Origin: Streptomyces sp. 11x1
GTDB lineage: Bacteria; Actinomycetota; Actinomycetes; Streptomycetales; Streptomycetaceae
Assembly: GCF_032598905.1 (NCBI RefSeq)
Contig: NZ_CP122458.1
Location: 9,015,001 to 9,079,000, forward strand
Direction: 5' to 3'
DNA: 64,000 nt
Positions 9,418-17,713 of the stretch are shown piece after piece; the stretch's first letter is position 1, and every line of letters begins with the position of its first letter. The notes beneath the pieces are model-generated. The model was not told the origin of the DNA. It saw only the letters and a list, made by a program, of their open reading frames with translations, and made no database searches. The position numbers and the translations under genes were made by a program.

Positions 9418-9447
9418 AAGGTAGAGGATCGTTGAACGATCCTTCAA
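9418..9447 (-). promoter_or_regulatory. Promoter of the MFS-pxp operon with embedded palindromic operator
   Basis: On the minus strand a -35 TTGAAG (9447-9442) and -10 TACCTT (9423-9418) are separated by 18 bases. That spacer is filled by the perfect inverted repeat AGGATCGTTGAACGATCCT (9425-9443, 9-base arms about a central G). The site lies between two divergent starts, 83 bases from the permease and 57 bases from the GntR gene. Its place between -35 and -10 predicts repression by the adjacent FCD-type GntR protein, relieved by a pathway metabolite. Confidence 0.75.
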
Positions 9448-9490
9448 TACCCCTGTTGTTTCGTTCTCGTGTCTGCGCTTGAATTCCGGC

Positions 9491-10189
9491 ATGGCCGCCG
9501 AACTGACGGGACTTGCCGACGACCGTGCCCTCCTGGGACGCACCAGCACCGCCGAGCGGGTTGCGGACATCCTCCGCAGCCGCATCGCCGAAGGCTTCTT
9601 CCCACCCGGGACCCGGCTCTCCGAGGACAGCATCGGCGGTGCCCTCGGCGTCTCCCGCAACACCCTCCGTGAGGCGTTCCGCCTGCTCACCCACGAACGT
9701 CTCCTCGTCCATGAGCTCAACCGGGGTGTCTTCGTCCGGGTGTTGACCGTCGAGGACGTGGCGGACATCTACCGCACCCGCCGTCTCGTCGAGTGCGCCG
9801 TCGTGCGCGGGCTCGGGGATCCGCCGTACCGCTTGGAAGGGCTCGCCGAAGCCGTCGCCGAGGGGCAGCGGGACGCCCGCGAAGGTGACTGGAAAGGCGT
9901 GTCCACCGCCAACATCCACTTCCACCGCGAGCTGGTCGCGCTCGCCGGCAGCGCCCGCACCGACGAGCTGATGCGCAGCGTCTTCGCCGAACTCAGGCTC
10001 GCGTTCCACGTGGTGGACAATCCGCGCGAGCTGTACGAGCCGTACCTGGCACGCAACCTGCTCATCCTGCGGACGCTGCAACGGGGGGAGCGGGCCGAGG
10101 CCGAACGCATGCTGGTCGAGTATCTCGACGACTCGCTGCGGCGCATGGTCGAGGTCTATGGGCGGAGGGTGCGGGACAGCGCCCTGTGA
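9491..10189 (+). CDS. GntR-family (FadR/FCD) transcriptional regulator
   Basis: 232 residues. The winged-helix domain (about 20-90) contains the GntR signature RIAEGFFPPGTRLSEDSIGGALGVSRNTLREAFRLL. The C-terminal all-helical FCD domain (about 95-225) carries the usual metal/ligand residues in D-x-H motifs (NIHFHRELV and the later helices). I use the ATG at 9491. It is transcribed divergently from the MFS-DUF1445-pxpABC operon and is therefore its likely local repressor. The palindrome between them is the likely operator, which may also give autoregulation. The inducer is unknown; 5-oxoproline or glutamate derivatives are plausible. Confidence 0.92.
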   Translation: MAAELTGLADDRALLGRTSTAERVADILRSRIAEGFFPPGTRLSEDSIGGALGVSRNTLREAFRLLTHERLLVHELNRGVFVRVLTVEDVADIYRTRRLVECAVVRGLGDPPYRLEGLAEAVAEGQRDAREGDWKGVSTANIHFHRELVALAGSARTDELMRSVFAELRLAFHVVDNPRELYEPYLARNLLILRTLQRGERAEAERMLVEYLDDSLRRMVEVYGRRVRDSAL

Positions 10190-10230
10190 GCGGCCGCCCC
10201 GTGAGCGGCGCCGTGGCTCGGGGCTCGTTC

Positions 10231-10268
10231 GGTGGCTCGTCCGGCGGCTGGGTGGCTCGTCCGGCGGC
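10231..10268 (+). repeat. Two-copy tandem repeat, 20-base period
   Basis: GGTGGCTCGTCCGGCGGC occurs at 10231-10248 and again at 10251-10268. A partly matching copy (GGGGCTCGTTCGG) lies just before. It sits between the GntR stop and the promoter of the SMC operon. Probably slippage in GC-rich spacer DNA; no function is visible. Confidence 0.7.
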
Positions 10269-10280
10269 GCGTTTGGGTCG

Positions 10281-10303
10281 TTGTCAGACCCAGGACCTAG
10301 TCT
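10281..10303 (+). promoter_or_regulatory. RecA-NDp/PafBC-like promoter of the SMC operon
   Basis: TTGTCAGAC (10281-10289), then 8 bases, then TAGTCT (10298-10303). The mycobacterial DNA-damage promoter consensus is TTGTCRGTG-N8-TAnnnT, with TGTCR and the -10 bases best conserved; all of these match here, and only the last two bases of the upstream element differ. Seven bases separate the -10 from the GTG at 10311, so the transcript would be leaderless. Regulation by DNA damage is inference. Confidence 0.6.
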
Positions 10304-10310
10304 GTGCACC

Positions 10311-11834
10311 GTGACTTCACCCGCATCGACGGACAGTGTTCCGCCCCAGCTCAGCGCGGGGCCGCGCCCCGCGCAGGGGCCGGCCGCCGACGAGGGGCTG
10401 GCGCGGCGGCTGCGCGCGCTCGCCTGCACCGCGCCGCTGCACGACCTGGACGCGCGCAAGGCGAACCTCGCCGGTGAGTACACGGTGTACGGCATGGCCG
10501 AGGTAGCGCTCGCCGCCATCGACCTGGTCACCCTGAACATGGACTTCGACACGGGCGCGGACCACGACCAGATCGTCGCCCGCCTCATCCCGCGCATCGC
10601 CGCCCAGGCACCCGGGCGGCCCGTGGAGGAGCACGAGCGGGTGGCCCGCTGGGTCCTGGAGAACCTGATCAACGTCGGCAGCGTCGACCGCGGCTTCCGG
10701 GCGGTGTACGGGACCTTCACCCCCGACGGCACCTACGTCCGGCGCGACTACGACTTCAAACTGATCGAGGAGGTCCCGGGCTACGGCGGCGGTGTCTACC
10801 TCCGCACGACCGACGAGGCCGTCAACGTTCTCGTGGGCGCCCTCGACACGGACGTCACCAGCGCCCAGATCGCCGCCGAGGTCAAGCTGGAGGTCCTGAT
10901 CAGCCGGGGCCGCCTCGCCGACGCCCAGCTCGCCGCCGAGCAGGCCCGCTACCGGACCGTGCAGTACTCCGAGACGCTGCGCAAGGCCCTGGACGCGACC
11001 CGGCGCAACGTCCGCGCGGTCGACTGGCTCCAGACCGTGCCCGACATGATCGCCGAGGCCCTCGACCACGTCGCCGACCGCTACCGCCACGAGAACGCGA
11101 TTCTCACGAACATCCGCAAGGCCCGGGACGAGTCGGAGGATCCCGAGCAGAAGCGGCGCGCCGCCGAGCTGGTCGACATCGTCAAGGACTGCATCCGGCG
11201 GCACACACAGCTGCAGTCCCGCCTGCTGGAGGCCGGCCCGCTCTTCCGTGCCGAGCAGGACCGGCAGGCCTTCGCCACCCCGATGACGACCTCCGGGATA
11301 GACCTGTACGGGCATCTCGTCGGGCCCCTGCTGCCCCTGCCCGTGGAGCAGGCGCGGCGGGTGACCGACGCGTTCTTCGCTCGCGGCACCGGTTTGCGCA
11401 CACCCGGATCCGTGCGGGTCGGGGACCTCGTGGAGCTGCTGTTCACCCCGCCCGTCGAGCGGGAGCACCTCGGGGTGGAGATGCCGGAGCCCGATCTGAT
11501 CGCCACGCCCGACGACAGCCGGTTCAGCGAGGAGCAGCTGGCTGCGGCGAAGGTGCTGCTGGATCTGCCGGCGGACGCGCCCCGGCGGCTGTCGGGGCTG
11601 TTGGCGCAGGCGCGGCTCCAGGACCCCGAACTGCCCTATCTGGTCGCCCTGTTGGCTGTGCACGCGGCGAGTCCGCCGGTCGGTACGGCCTATCGGCAGG
11701 GGGAGGAGAGGCTGCTGTTCGCCGTGGACGACGGGACGGAGCTGGACGACCCCGAGTTCGGTGGGGCCGATCTGATCGTGGGCATGGCCCTGCTGGATTC
11801 CGCGGGCATGGCGGCGGACAGGGAGGCGGTGTGA
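10311..11834 (+). CDS. MksF/JetA-like kleisin subunit of an SMC complex (putative)
   Basis: 507 residues from a GTG start that appears leaderless. The protein is mainly helical, with charged helices in the middle (residues about 190-330, for example AQLAAEQARYRTVQYSETLRKALDATRRN) and an acidic C terminus. It has no enzymatic motif. Order and sizes (507, 292 and 1565 residues, the last an SMC-type ATPase) match mksF-mksE-mksB or Wadjet jetA-jetB-jetC operons, so I assign the kleisin role by context. In those systems the kleisin bridges the ATPase heads and binds the MksE subunit. Sequence identity to known JetA is not obvious by eye. The next gene starts 148 bases later. Confidence 0.65.
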   Translation: MTSPASTDSVPPQLSAGPRPAQGPAADEGLARRLRALACTAPLHDLDARKANLAGEYTVYGMAEVALAAIDLVTLNMDFDTGADHDQIVARLIPRIAAQAPGRPVEEHERVARWVLENLINVGSVDRGFRAVYGTFTPDGTYVRRDYDFKLIEEVPGYGGGVYLRTTDEAVNVLVGALDTDVTSAQIAAEVKLEVLISRGRLADAQLAAEQARYRTVQYSETLRKALDATRRNVRAVDWLQTVPDMIAEALDHVADRYRHENAILTNIRKARDESEDPEQKRRAAELVDIVKDCIRRHTQLQSRLLEAGPLFRAEQDRQAFATPMTTSGIDLYGHLVGPLLPLPVEQARRVTDAFFARGTGLRTPGSVRVGDLVELLFTPPVEREHLGVEMPEPDLIATPDDSRFSEEQLAAAKVLLDLPADAPRRLSGLLAQARLQDPELPYLVALLAVHAASPPVGTAYRQGEERLLFAVDDGTELDDPEFGGADLIVGMALLDSAGMAADREAV

Positions 11835-11982
11835 GGACGCCCTCGGGTTTTTGCCCGTGGTCGGTGTGCGGCTGCTTCGTGGCTGACCGTGCTCACGCGG
11901 CCGGGCCGCACATGTCACCGTCCCGCGCCCCCGCGAGGGCGCTTGCCGTACCCCCTGGTTATGAGATCGAGGAGTTCCTGTC

Positions 11983-12861
11983 GTGAGTGAGCATGTCGAG
12001 TGGGGTGAGCCGGAGACGGCAGCCGCTCCGGTGGCTGCCGCCCTCACTCCCGCCGACGCCGCCGACGCCGCTCGGCTCGTCTCTTTCGGGCTTCAGCCGA
12101 AGCTGCAGCCCGCCCGGGACCAGGAGTACGGGGAGCTGTTGCGCCGGTACCGCGAGGATCCGCCGTTCGCCCGGCTCGCCGACGCCGTCGCCACCGGGCT
12201 GGGGCTGGTCGTCCTGGAGGTGTCGCCGCGGGCGGGGATGGCGGTGACGGCCGCCGAGGACTCCGTCTTCGCGGTGCGGATGGGCGAGTACGCACGACGG
12301 ACGTCGGCGGACTCGGTGGACCGCTTCCTGCACGGGCTGGCCCACCTCGCCGTGGCCGCGATGGCGTTCCCCCGCCCGGAGGACCTCGCGGACGACGGAT
12401 ACATCGGGCGGGTCTCGGTCAACGGGGTCGACGCCTTCGTACGGCAGGCCTGCCGACGCCTGGAGGAGCGGGCCGAGGAGCAGGGCGAGAACACCGACCC
12501 GGCGACCGACGCGCCCGGCCTGGAGTCGGCCTGGCGGATCTGGGCGCGACGCAGCTCCACCGGGGCCACCAAGGACGCCCGCCGGCTCGCCGGGTCCACC
12601 ACCGGCATCATCGGCAAGGCGGTGGGCTTCCTGACCGACTCGGGCTTCCTCCAGCGCACCGGCGACGACAACGGCGGTACGTATCGCACGACCGCGCGTT
12701 ATCAGCTCCAGGTGCGGGACATGGCGGGCAGCGCCGCGATGGCGGAACTGCTGGAACTGGGTGTCGTACCGGTCACCGACGGTTCGGCCACGCTGCTGCC
12801 CGCCGAGGACACCGACGACCTGGAGCTGGTGGCCGACGCCGGACTGCCGTTCCACTCCTGA
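11983..12861 (+). CDS. MksE/JetB-like winged-helix subunit (putative)
   Basis: 292 residues from a GTG with GAGGAG eight bases upstream. The middle part, ARLADAVATGLGLVVLEVSPR..., and the C-terminal half with TTGIIGKAVGFLTDSGFLQRTGDDNGGTYRTTARYQLQV look like helix-turn-helix and wing segments, as in MukE/MksE/JetB. That C-terminal piece reads as a typical winged helix. It lies between the putative kleisin and the SMC ATPase, 83 bases before the latter. In the MukBEF/MksBEF family this subunit binds the kleisin and DNA. The assignment is from gene order plus the visible winged-helix pattern. Confidence 0.65.
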   Translation: MSEHVEWGEPETAAAPVAAALTPADAADAARLVSFGLQPKLQPARDQEYGELLRRYREDPPFARLADAVATGLGLVVLEVSPRAGMAVTAAEDSVFAVRMGEYARRTSADSVDRFLHGLAHLAVAAMAFPRPEDLADDGYIGRVSVNGVDAFVRQACRRLEERAEEQGENTDPATDAPGLESAWRIWARRSSTGATKDARRLAGSTTGIIGKAVGFLTDSGFLQRTGDDNGGTYRTTARYQLQVRDMAGSAAMAELLELGVVPVTDGSATLLPAEDTDDLELVADAGLPFHS

Positions 12862-12944
12862 CCCCGACCTCCGTCCCCCACCACCGTCCTCGACCTCCTC
12901 CCCCCCCGCACGATCCACCGTCACGACCGCGAAAGTCCGCCGCC

Positions 12945-15900
12945 ATGTACGAGCTGTCCCGGGTCCGCCTCTACTCCATCGGGCCGGCCGGTGCGCGCTA
13001 CGCCGACACCGTGCTGGACCTGAGAGGTGTGGGCGAGTACGTGCCCGACCCCGCGCCGCAGCAGGCGGAGTTCTTCGAGGACGAGCCGACCGAGCCGCCG
13101 CGCAGGCCCGCGCCGGCCGGGGTGCTCTTCCTGGAGAACGGCGGCGGCAAATCCGTACTGCTCAAGCTGATCTTCTCGGTGATGCTGCCGGGCCACCGGA
13201 ACACGCTGGGCGGCGCCAGCTCCGGTGTGCTGCGGAAGTTCCTGCTCGCGGAAGACTGTGGGCACGTCGCCCTGGAGTGGCAGCACACGCTGACCGGCGA
13301 GTGCGTGGTCGTGGGCAAGGTGAGCGAGTGGCGGGGGCGCCAGGTCTCCAACGATCCGCGGAAGTTCGCCGAGGCCTGGTACTCCTTCCGGCCCGGCCCG
13401 GGTCTGAGCCTCGACAATCTGCCCGTCGCCGAGGCCACCGCCGTACGGCCGTCCGTCGAGGGCACGTCCGGCGCGCGGGGGCGGCGGCGGACCATGAAGG
13501 GGTTCCGGGACGCCCTCACCGACGCGGGCAAGGCGTATCCGCACCTCGAAGTGCACTGGGAGGAGATCCACGACCGCTGGAACGAGCATCTGACGGACCT
13601 CGGTCTCGATCCCGAACTCTTCCGCTACCAGCGCGAGATGAACGCCGACGAGGGCGAGGCCGCCGGCCTCTTCGCGGTGAAGAAGGACTCCGACTTCACC
13701 GACCTGCTGCTGCGGGCCGTGACCGACACCCGGGACACGGACGGACTGGCCGACCTTGTCTCCGGATTCGGCAACAAGCTCGGGCGGCGGGCGGAACTGA
13801 TCGCCGAACGGGACTTCACGGCCGGGTCCGTGGATCTGCTGAGCCGGATCGTGGAGGCGGCCGAGGGACGCTCCAGGGCCCGGGACGTCCACGCGGGCGC
13901 CGAGCGGCGCACCCGTACCCTGGCGCGGCGGCTGTCGGCGCGTGCCGCTCGGGAGCGACTGCGGGGCACCGATCTCGCCCAGCGGGTCACCGCGGCCGCG
14001 TACGCGGTCACGCACTCCGAGGCCGCCCGGGACCGCAGCGCCCTCATCGCCGCCGAACTGGCCTACCGGCACGCTTCGTTGGCGCTCGCCGCCGCCGAGA
14101 AGGCGGCCGCGGCGCAGAAGCGGGAGCTGGCCGACGCGCGCACCCTGCACTCCGCCTGGCAGGCCGCCGAGGCGGTGCTCAGGCACCGGGCCGCCGCCGA
14201 CCGCGTCGCCCGGGTGGCAGCCGCCATCCAGGAGGCAGAACGGGACGCCGCTCCCGCGCTCGCCGCCCGCGCCAAGGCCGCCGTCGACCTCGTACGCGCC
14301 CTGCACGCCGCCGCCGAGAGCGCCGAGGAGCTCGCGAACGAGGGCGAGGAGAAGTCGGCCGCCCTGCAAGAGGTCGGCGAGACCGCCTACCGGGACTCCA
14401 CCGTCGCCGCCACCGAGGCGCAGCGCGCCCGCAGCGAGATCGGACACCTGAAGCAGCGGCTCAGCGAGGTCGAGCAGGAGACCGCCGAGGCGGTCCGCGC
14501 GGGCTGGCTGGACGACAGCGCGCCCGACGCCGACCCGGCTCGGGCCGCGCTCGCCGCCAGCGACGCCGAGAAGACGGCCGTCGCCGCCTGGGACACCGCG
14601 CGCGAGACCTCGCGCCGCGCCTCCGAGCACGCCCGGGAGGCGGCCGCCGCCGAGTCCCGCGCGGAGCTCACGGCCGCCCGCGCGGCGGACGCGGCGATCG
14701 CCGCCGAGCGCGCCTACGACGGGGAGCGACGCACGGCGGAGGCCCTCGCGGCGGAGGAGCGGCTGGCGGAGCTGCTGAGTCTGCCGGGTGCCGTGGGCCG
14801 GGCAGCGGGCGGGGCCTCGGGCGCGGTGCCGGGTCCTCGCAGGGGAGGGGCCGAGGCCGACGTCGACGGCGGATCGGACGGTCCCGGTGGCTCGGGTGGC
14901 TCGAGCGGCGACGGCGGCCCCCTCACCCCCGAGGAGCTGGACCGCTTCGCCGACGAACTGCGCGAACTGCTCGACGAGAACGTGTCGTCCGCCGAGCGCC
15001 ACCTCTTCGAGCTGCGGACCGCCGCGGCCGACGACGCCCGCATCCTCGGCGCCCTCGGCGACGGCGGACTGCTGCCGCCCGGCCCGGACGTCCTGGCCAC
15101 CGTCGAGTTCCTCGGTGAGCACGGTATCCCCGCCCTCCCCGGCTGGCGCTACCTCGCCCAGGCTGTCGACCCCACCGACCACGCCCGCGTGCTCGCCGCG
15201 CGTCCCGAACTGGTCGACGGCGTGATCATCACCGACCCGGACTCGCACGCCCGGGCCCGCGAGGCACTGAGTGACGCCGCACTGCTCCCGAGGTCCGCCG
15301 TGGCCGTCGGCACGGCGGCGGCCCTGCTGGCCCCGACGCCGCCGATGGACGCGGGCGACGGGCACGCTTCCGACGTCTTCCTCGTCCCGCCGAACCCGGC
15401 CATGCACGACGAGCACGCGGCGGACGAGGAGCGGCAGGCGCTGCGCGCGCGGGCCACCGAGCGGGACGAGGAGATCCGGGAGCTGGCGGCCCGCCTCGGC
15501 AAGGACCGGGAGCTGGCGGCCCGGCTCTCCTCCTGGCGCACGGGCTGCCCGGCGGGACGGCTCACCGAACTGGCGGACACCGCGCGGGAGACGCGTGCCT
15601 TCGCCGAGGAGGCCGAGGCGGAGCTCGCCGAGGCGCGGACCGTGCGGGCCGAGGCCGAGGAGGCGGCCGCCGAGGCGGCGCAGGTGCGGGACGAACGGCA
15701 GGAGGCAGCACAGAAGTCCCGCCGTGCCGCCGACGCCCTCGCCGGACTGGCCTTCCGGCTGCGCGAGCGGGCCGGCTGGCAGGTCAAGCTCCGTGAACTC
15801 GCCGACGAGGCCGCCGAGTCCGAGGCCCGCGCCCAGTCCTGCCTGGACCGGGCCCGCGCCGCCGACGAGGACCGGCGTGCCGCCCAGCGCGGCGCGGACG

Positions 15901-17642
15901 ACGCCCGCCGCACGGCGCGTGCGCTGCGCGCCGAGCGGGCCGAGATCGCGGGCGCCCCCGACGACGTACCGGAGACGGACTCCGACGCGTCCAAGCAGCC
16001 CCTCGCGGCCCTCCGCGAGGCCTACCGCGCCGCGTCCCAGGTGTACGAGAAGGTCGGCGTCGATGCCGACCTGCGGGCCGAACAGGCGCGGGCCGAGAGC
16101 GACGAGAGCGCCGCGATCGCCGAGCTCGACCGGCTCACCAACAAGGTCCGCAACCGCGCCGAGCAACTGCTCCAGTCGCCCGACGGCTCCGACGGGCCGT
16201 CGCGGCAGGCGGCGGCCGCGCGTGCCGAGGAACTCGTCCAGCTCCTGGAAACCCGGATGTCCACCGCGAGCGAGCAGCTCGGCCGGTTGCGCGGCGAGGC
16301 CGAGCGGCACGCGCCACAGGACGGCGAGGCGCACACCGAACTGCCCGAGGAACTGCTCCCGCGCGACGCCGACCACGCCCAGGCCCTGCTGCGCACGGCC
16401 ACGGCCGAACTGGCCGCCCGCGCCGAGGCGTTGACCCAGGCCCGGGAGGCCCACGCCGAGCTGCTGGAGTCCCACCGCGCCGCCGAGGACGCGGCCGGCG
16501 GCTTCGACGAGACCGCCGCCCTCCTGCGGGACCTCCTGCGCGACCACTCCGCTGACGACGACCAGGAGGAGCCCGAGCCGTACCCCGGAGGGTTGGAAGA
16601 GGCCCGCAGGGCCGCCGGGGAGGCCCGCCGTTCCCTGCGCGGCTGCGCCGCCGACCTCTCCGCCGCCGAGGGCTCCGTGCGCGAGGCGAGCGACGTCCTC
16701 GTACGCCACGCCAACTCCACGCGCTACGAACAGGTCCGTACGCCCGCCCGCCAGCAGATCCGGGAGCTGCCCGCCGCCTCGCTCCCGGAGCACGCGCAGA
16801 AGTGGGCCGACGCGTTCGCGCCCCGACTCCGGGTCCTCACAGACGAGTTGGCCCAGCTGGAGCGCAACCGGGACTCCATCGTCGACCGGCTGCGGGGGCT
16901 CGTGGAGTCGGCCCTCGCGACGCTGCGCTCCGCCCAGCGGCTCTCCCGGCTCCCCGAGGGCCTCGGGGAGTGGTCCGGTCAGGAGTTCCTCCGGATCCGC
17001 TTCGAGGAGCCCGACCAGGCCACCCTCACCGAACGTCTCGGCGAGGTCGTCGACGAGGCGACCCGCGCGGCCGTGAAGAAGAACTCCGACATGCGCCGCG
17101 ACGGCATGTCCCTGCTGCTGCGGGGCGTCAGCGCCGCGCTCCAGCCCAGGGGGGTCGCCGTGGAGATCCTCAAGCCGGACGCGGTGCTGAGGGCCGAACG
17201 CGTCCCCGTCGGCCAGATGGGCGACGTCTTCTCGGGCGGCCAGCTGCTCACCGCGGCCATCGCCCTGTACTGCACGATGGCGGCGCTGCGCAGCAACGAC
17301 CGGGGCCGGGACAAGCACCGTCACGCCGGCACCCTGTTCCTGGACAACCCCATCGGACGCGCCAACGCGACGTACCTGCTGGAACTCCAGCGCGCGGTCT
17401 CGGACGCCCTCGGCGTCCAGCTCCTCTACACCACCGGGCTCTTCGACACGACGGCCCTGGCGGAGTTCCCCTTGGTCATCCGGCTGCGCAACGACGCCGA
17501 CCTACGAGCGGGCCTCAAGTACATCAGCGTGGAGGAGCACCTCCGCCCGGGTCTGCCCCCACAGCCCCAGCCGGGAGAGACGGCCCACACGGAGATCACG
17601 GCGACACGTATGTACAAGAGGCCCACCACGACCGCGCCCTGA
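12945..17642 (+). CDS. SMC/MukB-like ATPase (MksB/JetC type)
   Basis: 1565 residues. Walker A is ENGGGKS at residues 64-70. The ABC signature FSGGQ is near 1429 and Walker B LFLDNP near 1465. Between them lie two long Ala/Glu/Arg-rich coiled coils (about 290-610 and 840-1340). These flank a compact domain at about 690-822 (GGLLPPGPD...IPALPGWRYL...DGVIITDP) that I take as the hinge. A Gly/Ser-rich linker at about 614-662 just precedes it. This is the architecture of a cytosolic, DNA-translocating SMC protein, not the housekeeping Smc, which is shorter and has a different Walker A. It follows two small partner genes. No JetD-like topoisomerase/nuclease gene is adjacent; the next gene is convergent and metabolic. 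Confidence 0.88.
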   Translation: MYELSRVRLYSIGPAGARYADTVLDLRGVGEYVPDPAPQQAEFFEDEPTEPPRRPAPAGVLFLENGGGKSVLLKLIFSVMLPGHRNTLGGASSGVLRKFLLAEDCGHVALEWQHTLTGECVVVGKVSEWRGRQVSNDPRKFAEAWYSFRPGPGLSLDNLPVAEATAVRPSVEGTSGARGRRRTMKGFRDALTDAGKAYPHLEVHWEEIHDRWNEHLTDLGLDPELFRYQREMNADEGEAAGLFAVKKDSDFTDLLLRAVTDTRDTDGLADLVSGFGNKLGRRAELIAERDFTAGSVDLLSRIVEAAEGRSRARDVHAGAERRTRTLARRLSARAARERLRGTDLAQRVTAAAYAVTHSEAARDRSALIAAELAYRHASLALAAAEKAAAAQKRELADARTLHSAWQAAEAVLRHRAAADRVARVAAAIQEAERDAAPALAARAKAAVDLVRALHAAAESAEELANEGEEKSAALQEVGETAYRDSTVAATEAQRARSEIGHLKQRLSEVEQETAEAVRAGWLDDSAPDADPARAALAASDAEKTAVAAWDTARETSRRASEHAREAAAAESRAELTAARAADAAIAAERAYDGERRTAEALAAEERLAELLSLPGAVGRAAGGASGAVPGPRRGGAEADVDGGSDGPGGSGGSSGDGGPLTPEELDRFADELRELLDENVSSAERHLFELRTAAADDARILGALGDGGLLPPGPDVLATVEFLGEHGIPALPGWRYLAQAVDPTDHARVLAARPELVDGVIITDPDSHARAREALSDAALLPRSAVAVGTAAALLAPTPPMDAGDGHASDVFLVPPNPAMHDEHAADEERQALRARATERDEEIRELAARLGKDRELAARLSSWRTGCPAGRLTELADTARETRAFAEEAEAELAEARTVRAEAEEAAAEAAQVRDERQEAAQKSRRAADALAGLAFRLRERAGWQVKLRELADEAAESEARAQSCLDRARAADEDRRAAQRGADDARRTARALRAERAEIAGAPDDVPETDSDASKQPLAALREAYRAASQVYEKVGVDADLRAEQARAESDESAAIAELDRLTNKVRNRAEQLLQSPDGSDGPSRQAAAARAEELVQLLETRMSTASEQLGRLRGEAERHAPQDGEAHTELPEELLPRDADHAQALLRTATAELAARAEALTQAREAHAELLESHRAAEDAAGGFDETAALLRDLLRDHSADDDQEEPEPYPGGLEEARRAAGEARRSLRGCAADLSAAEGSVREASDVLVRHANSTRYEQVRTPARQQIRELPAASLPEHAQKWADAFAPRLRVLTDELAQLERNRDSIVDRLRGLVESALATLRSAQRLSRLPEGLGEWSGQEFLRIRFEEPDQATLTERLGEVVDEATRAAVKKNSDMRRDGMSLLLRGVSAALQPRGVAVEILKPDAVLRAERVPVGQMGDVFSGGQLLTAAIALYCTMAALRSNDRGRDKHRHAGTLFLDNPIGRANATYLLELQRAVSDALGVQLLYTTGLFDTTALAEFPLVIRLRNDADLRAGLKYISVEEHLRPGLPPQPQPGETAHTEITATRMYKRPTTTAP

Positions 17643-17651
17643 AAGGGGCGC

Positions 17652-17692
17652 GGGGAACTGCGCGACCGGCCCGAACGGATCCGCAGTTCCCC
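17652..17692 (+). terminator. Hairpin terminator, Streptomyces intergenic repeat type
   Basis: GGGGAACTGCG (17652-17662) pairs perfectly with CGCAGTTCCCC (17682-17692) across a 19-base loop, just after the SMC stop and before the convergent GMC gene end. The GGGGCGCGGGGAACTGCGCG sequence is, from general knowledge, a recurrent intergenic hairpin in Streptomyces genomes. It could serve both strands. Confidence 0.75.
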
Positions 17693-17713
17693 ACGGCCTC
17701 GTCACTGCGGCGG

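Noticed and set aside
10231..10268. Tandem repeat considered as a CRISPR or iteron array
   Set aside because: Only two full copies with a 2-base spacer, and no cas or replication gene nearby.
12921..17324. Very long open frame on the minus strand opposite the SMC gene, and similar ones opposite 47537-50032 and 58050-60935
   Set aside because: These frames are Gly/Arg/Pro-rich, lack motifs and ribosome-binding sites, and mirror G/C-biased codons of the real genes.
17643..17713. Search for a jetD/mksG gene after the SMC gene
   Set aside because: Only a 71-base spacer with a terminator hairpin precedes the convergent GMC gene.
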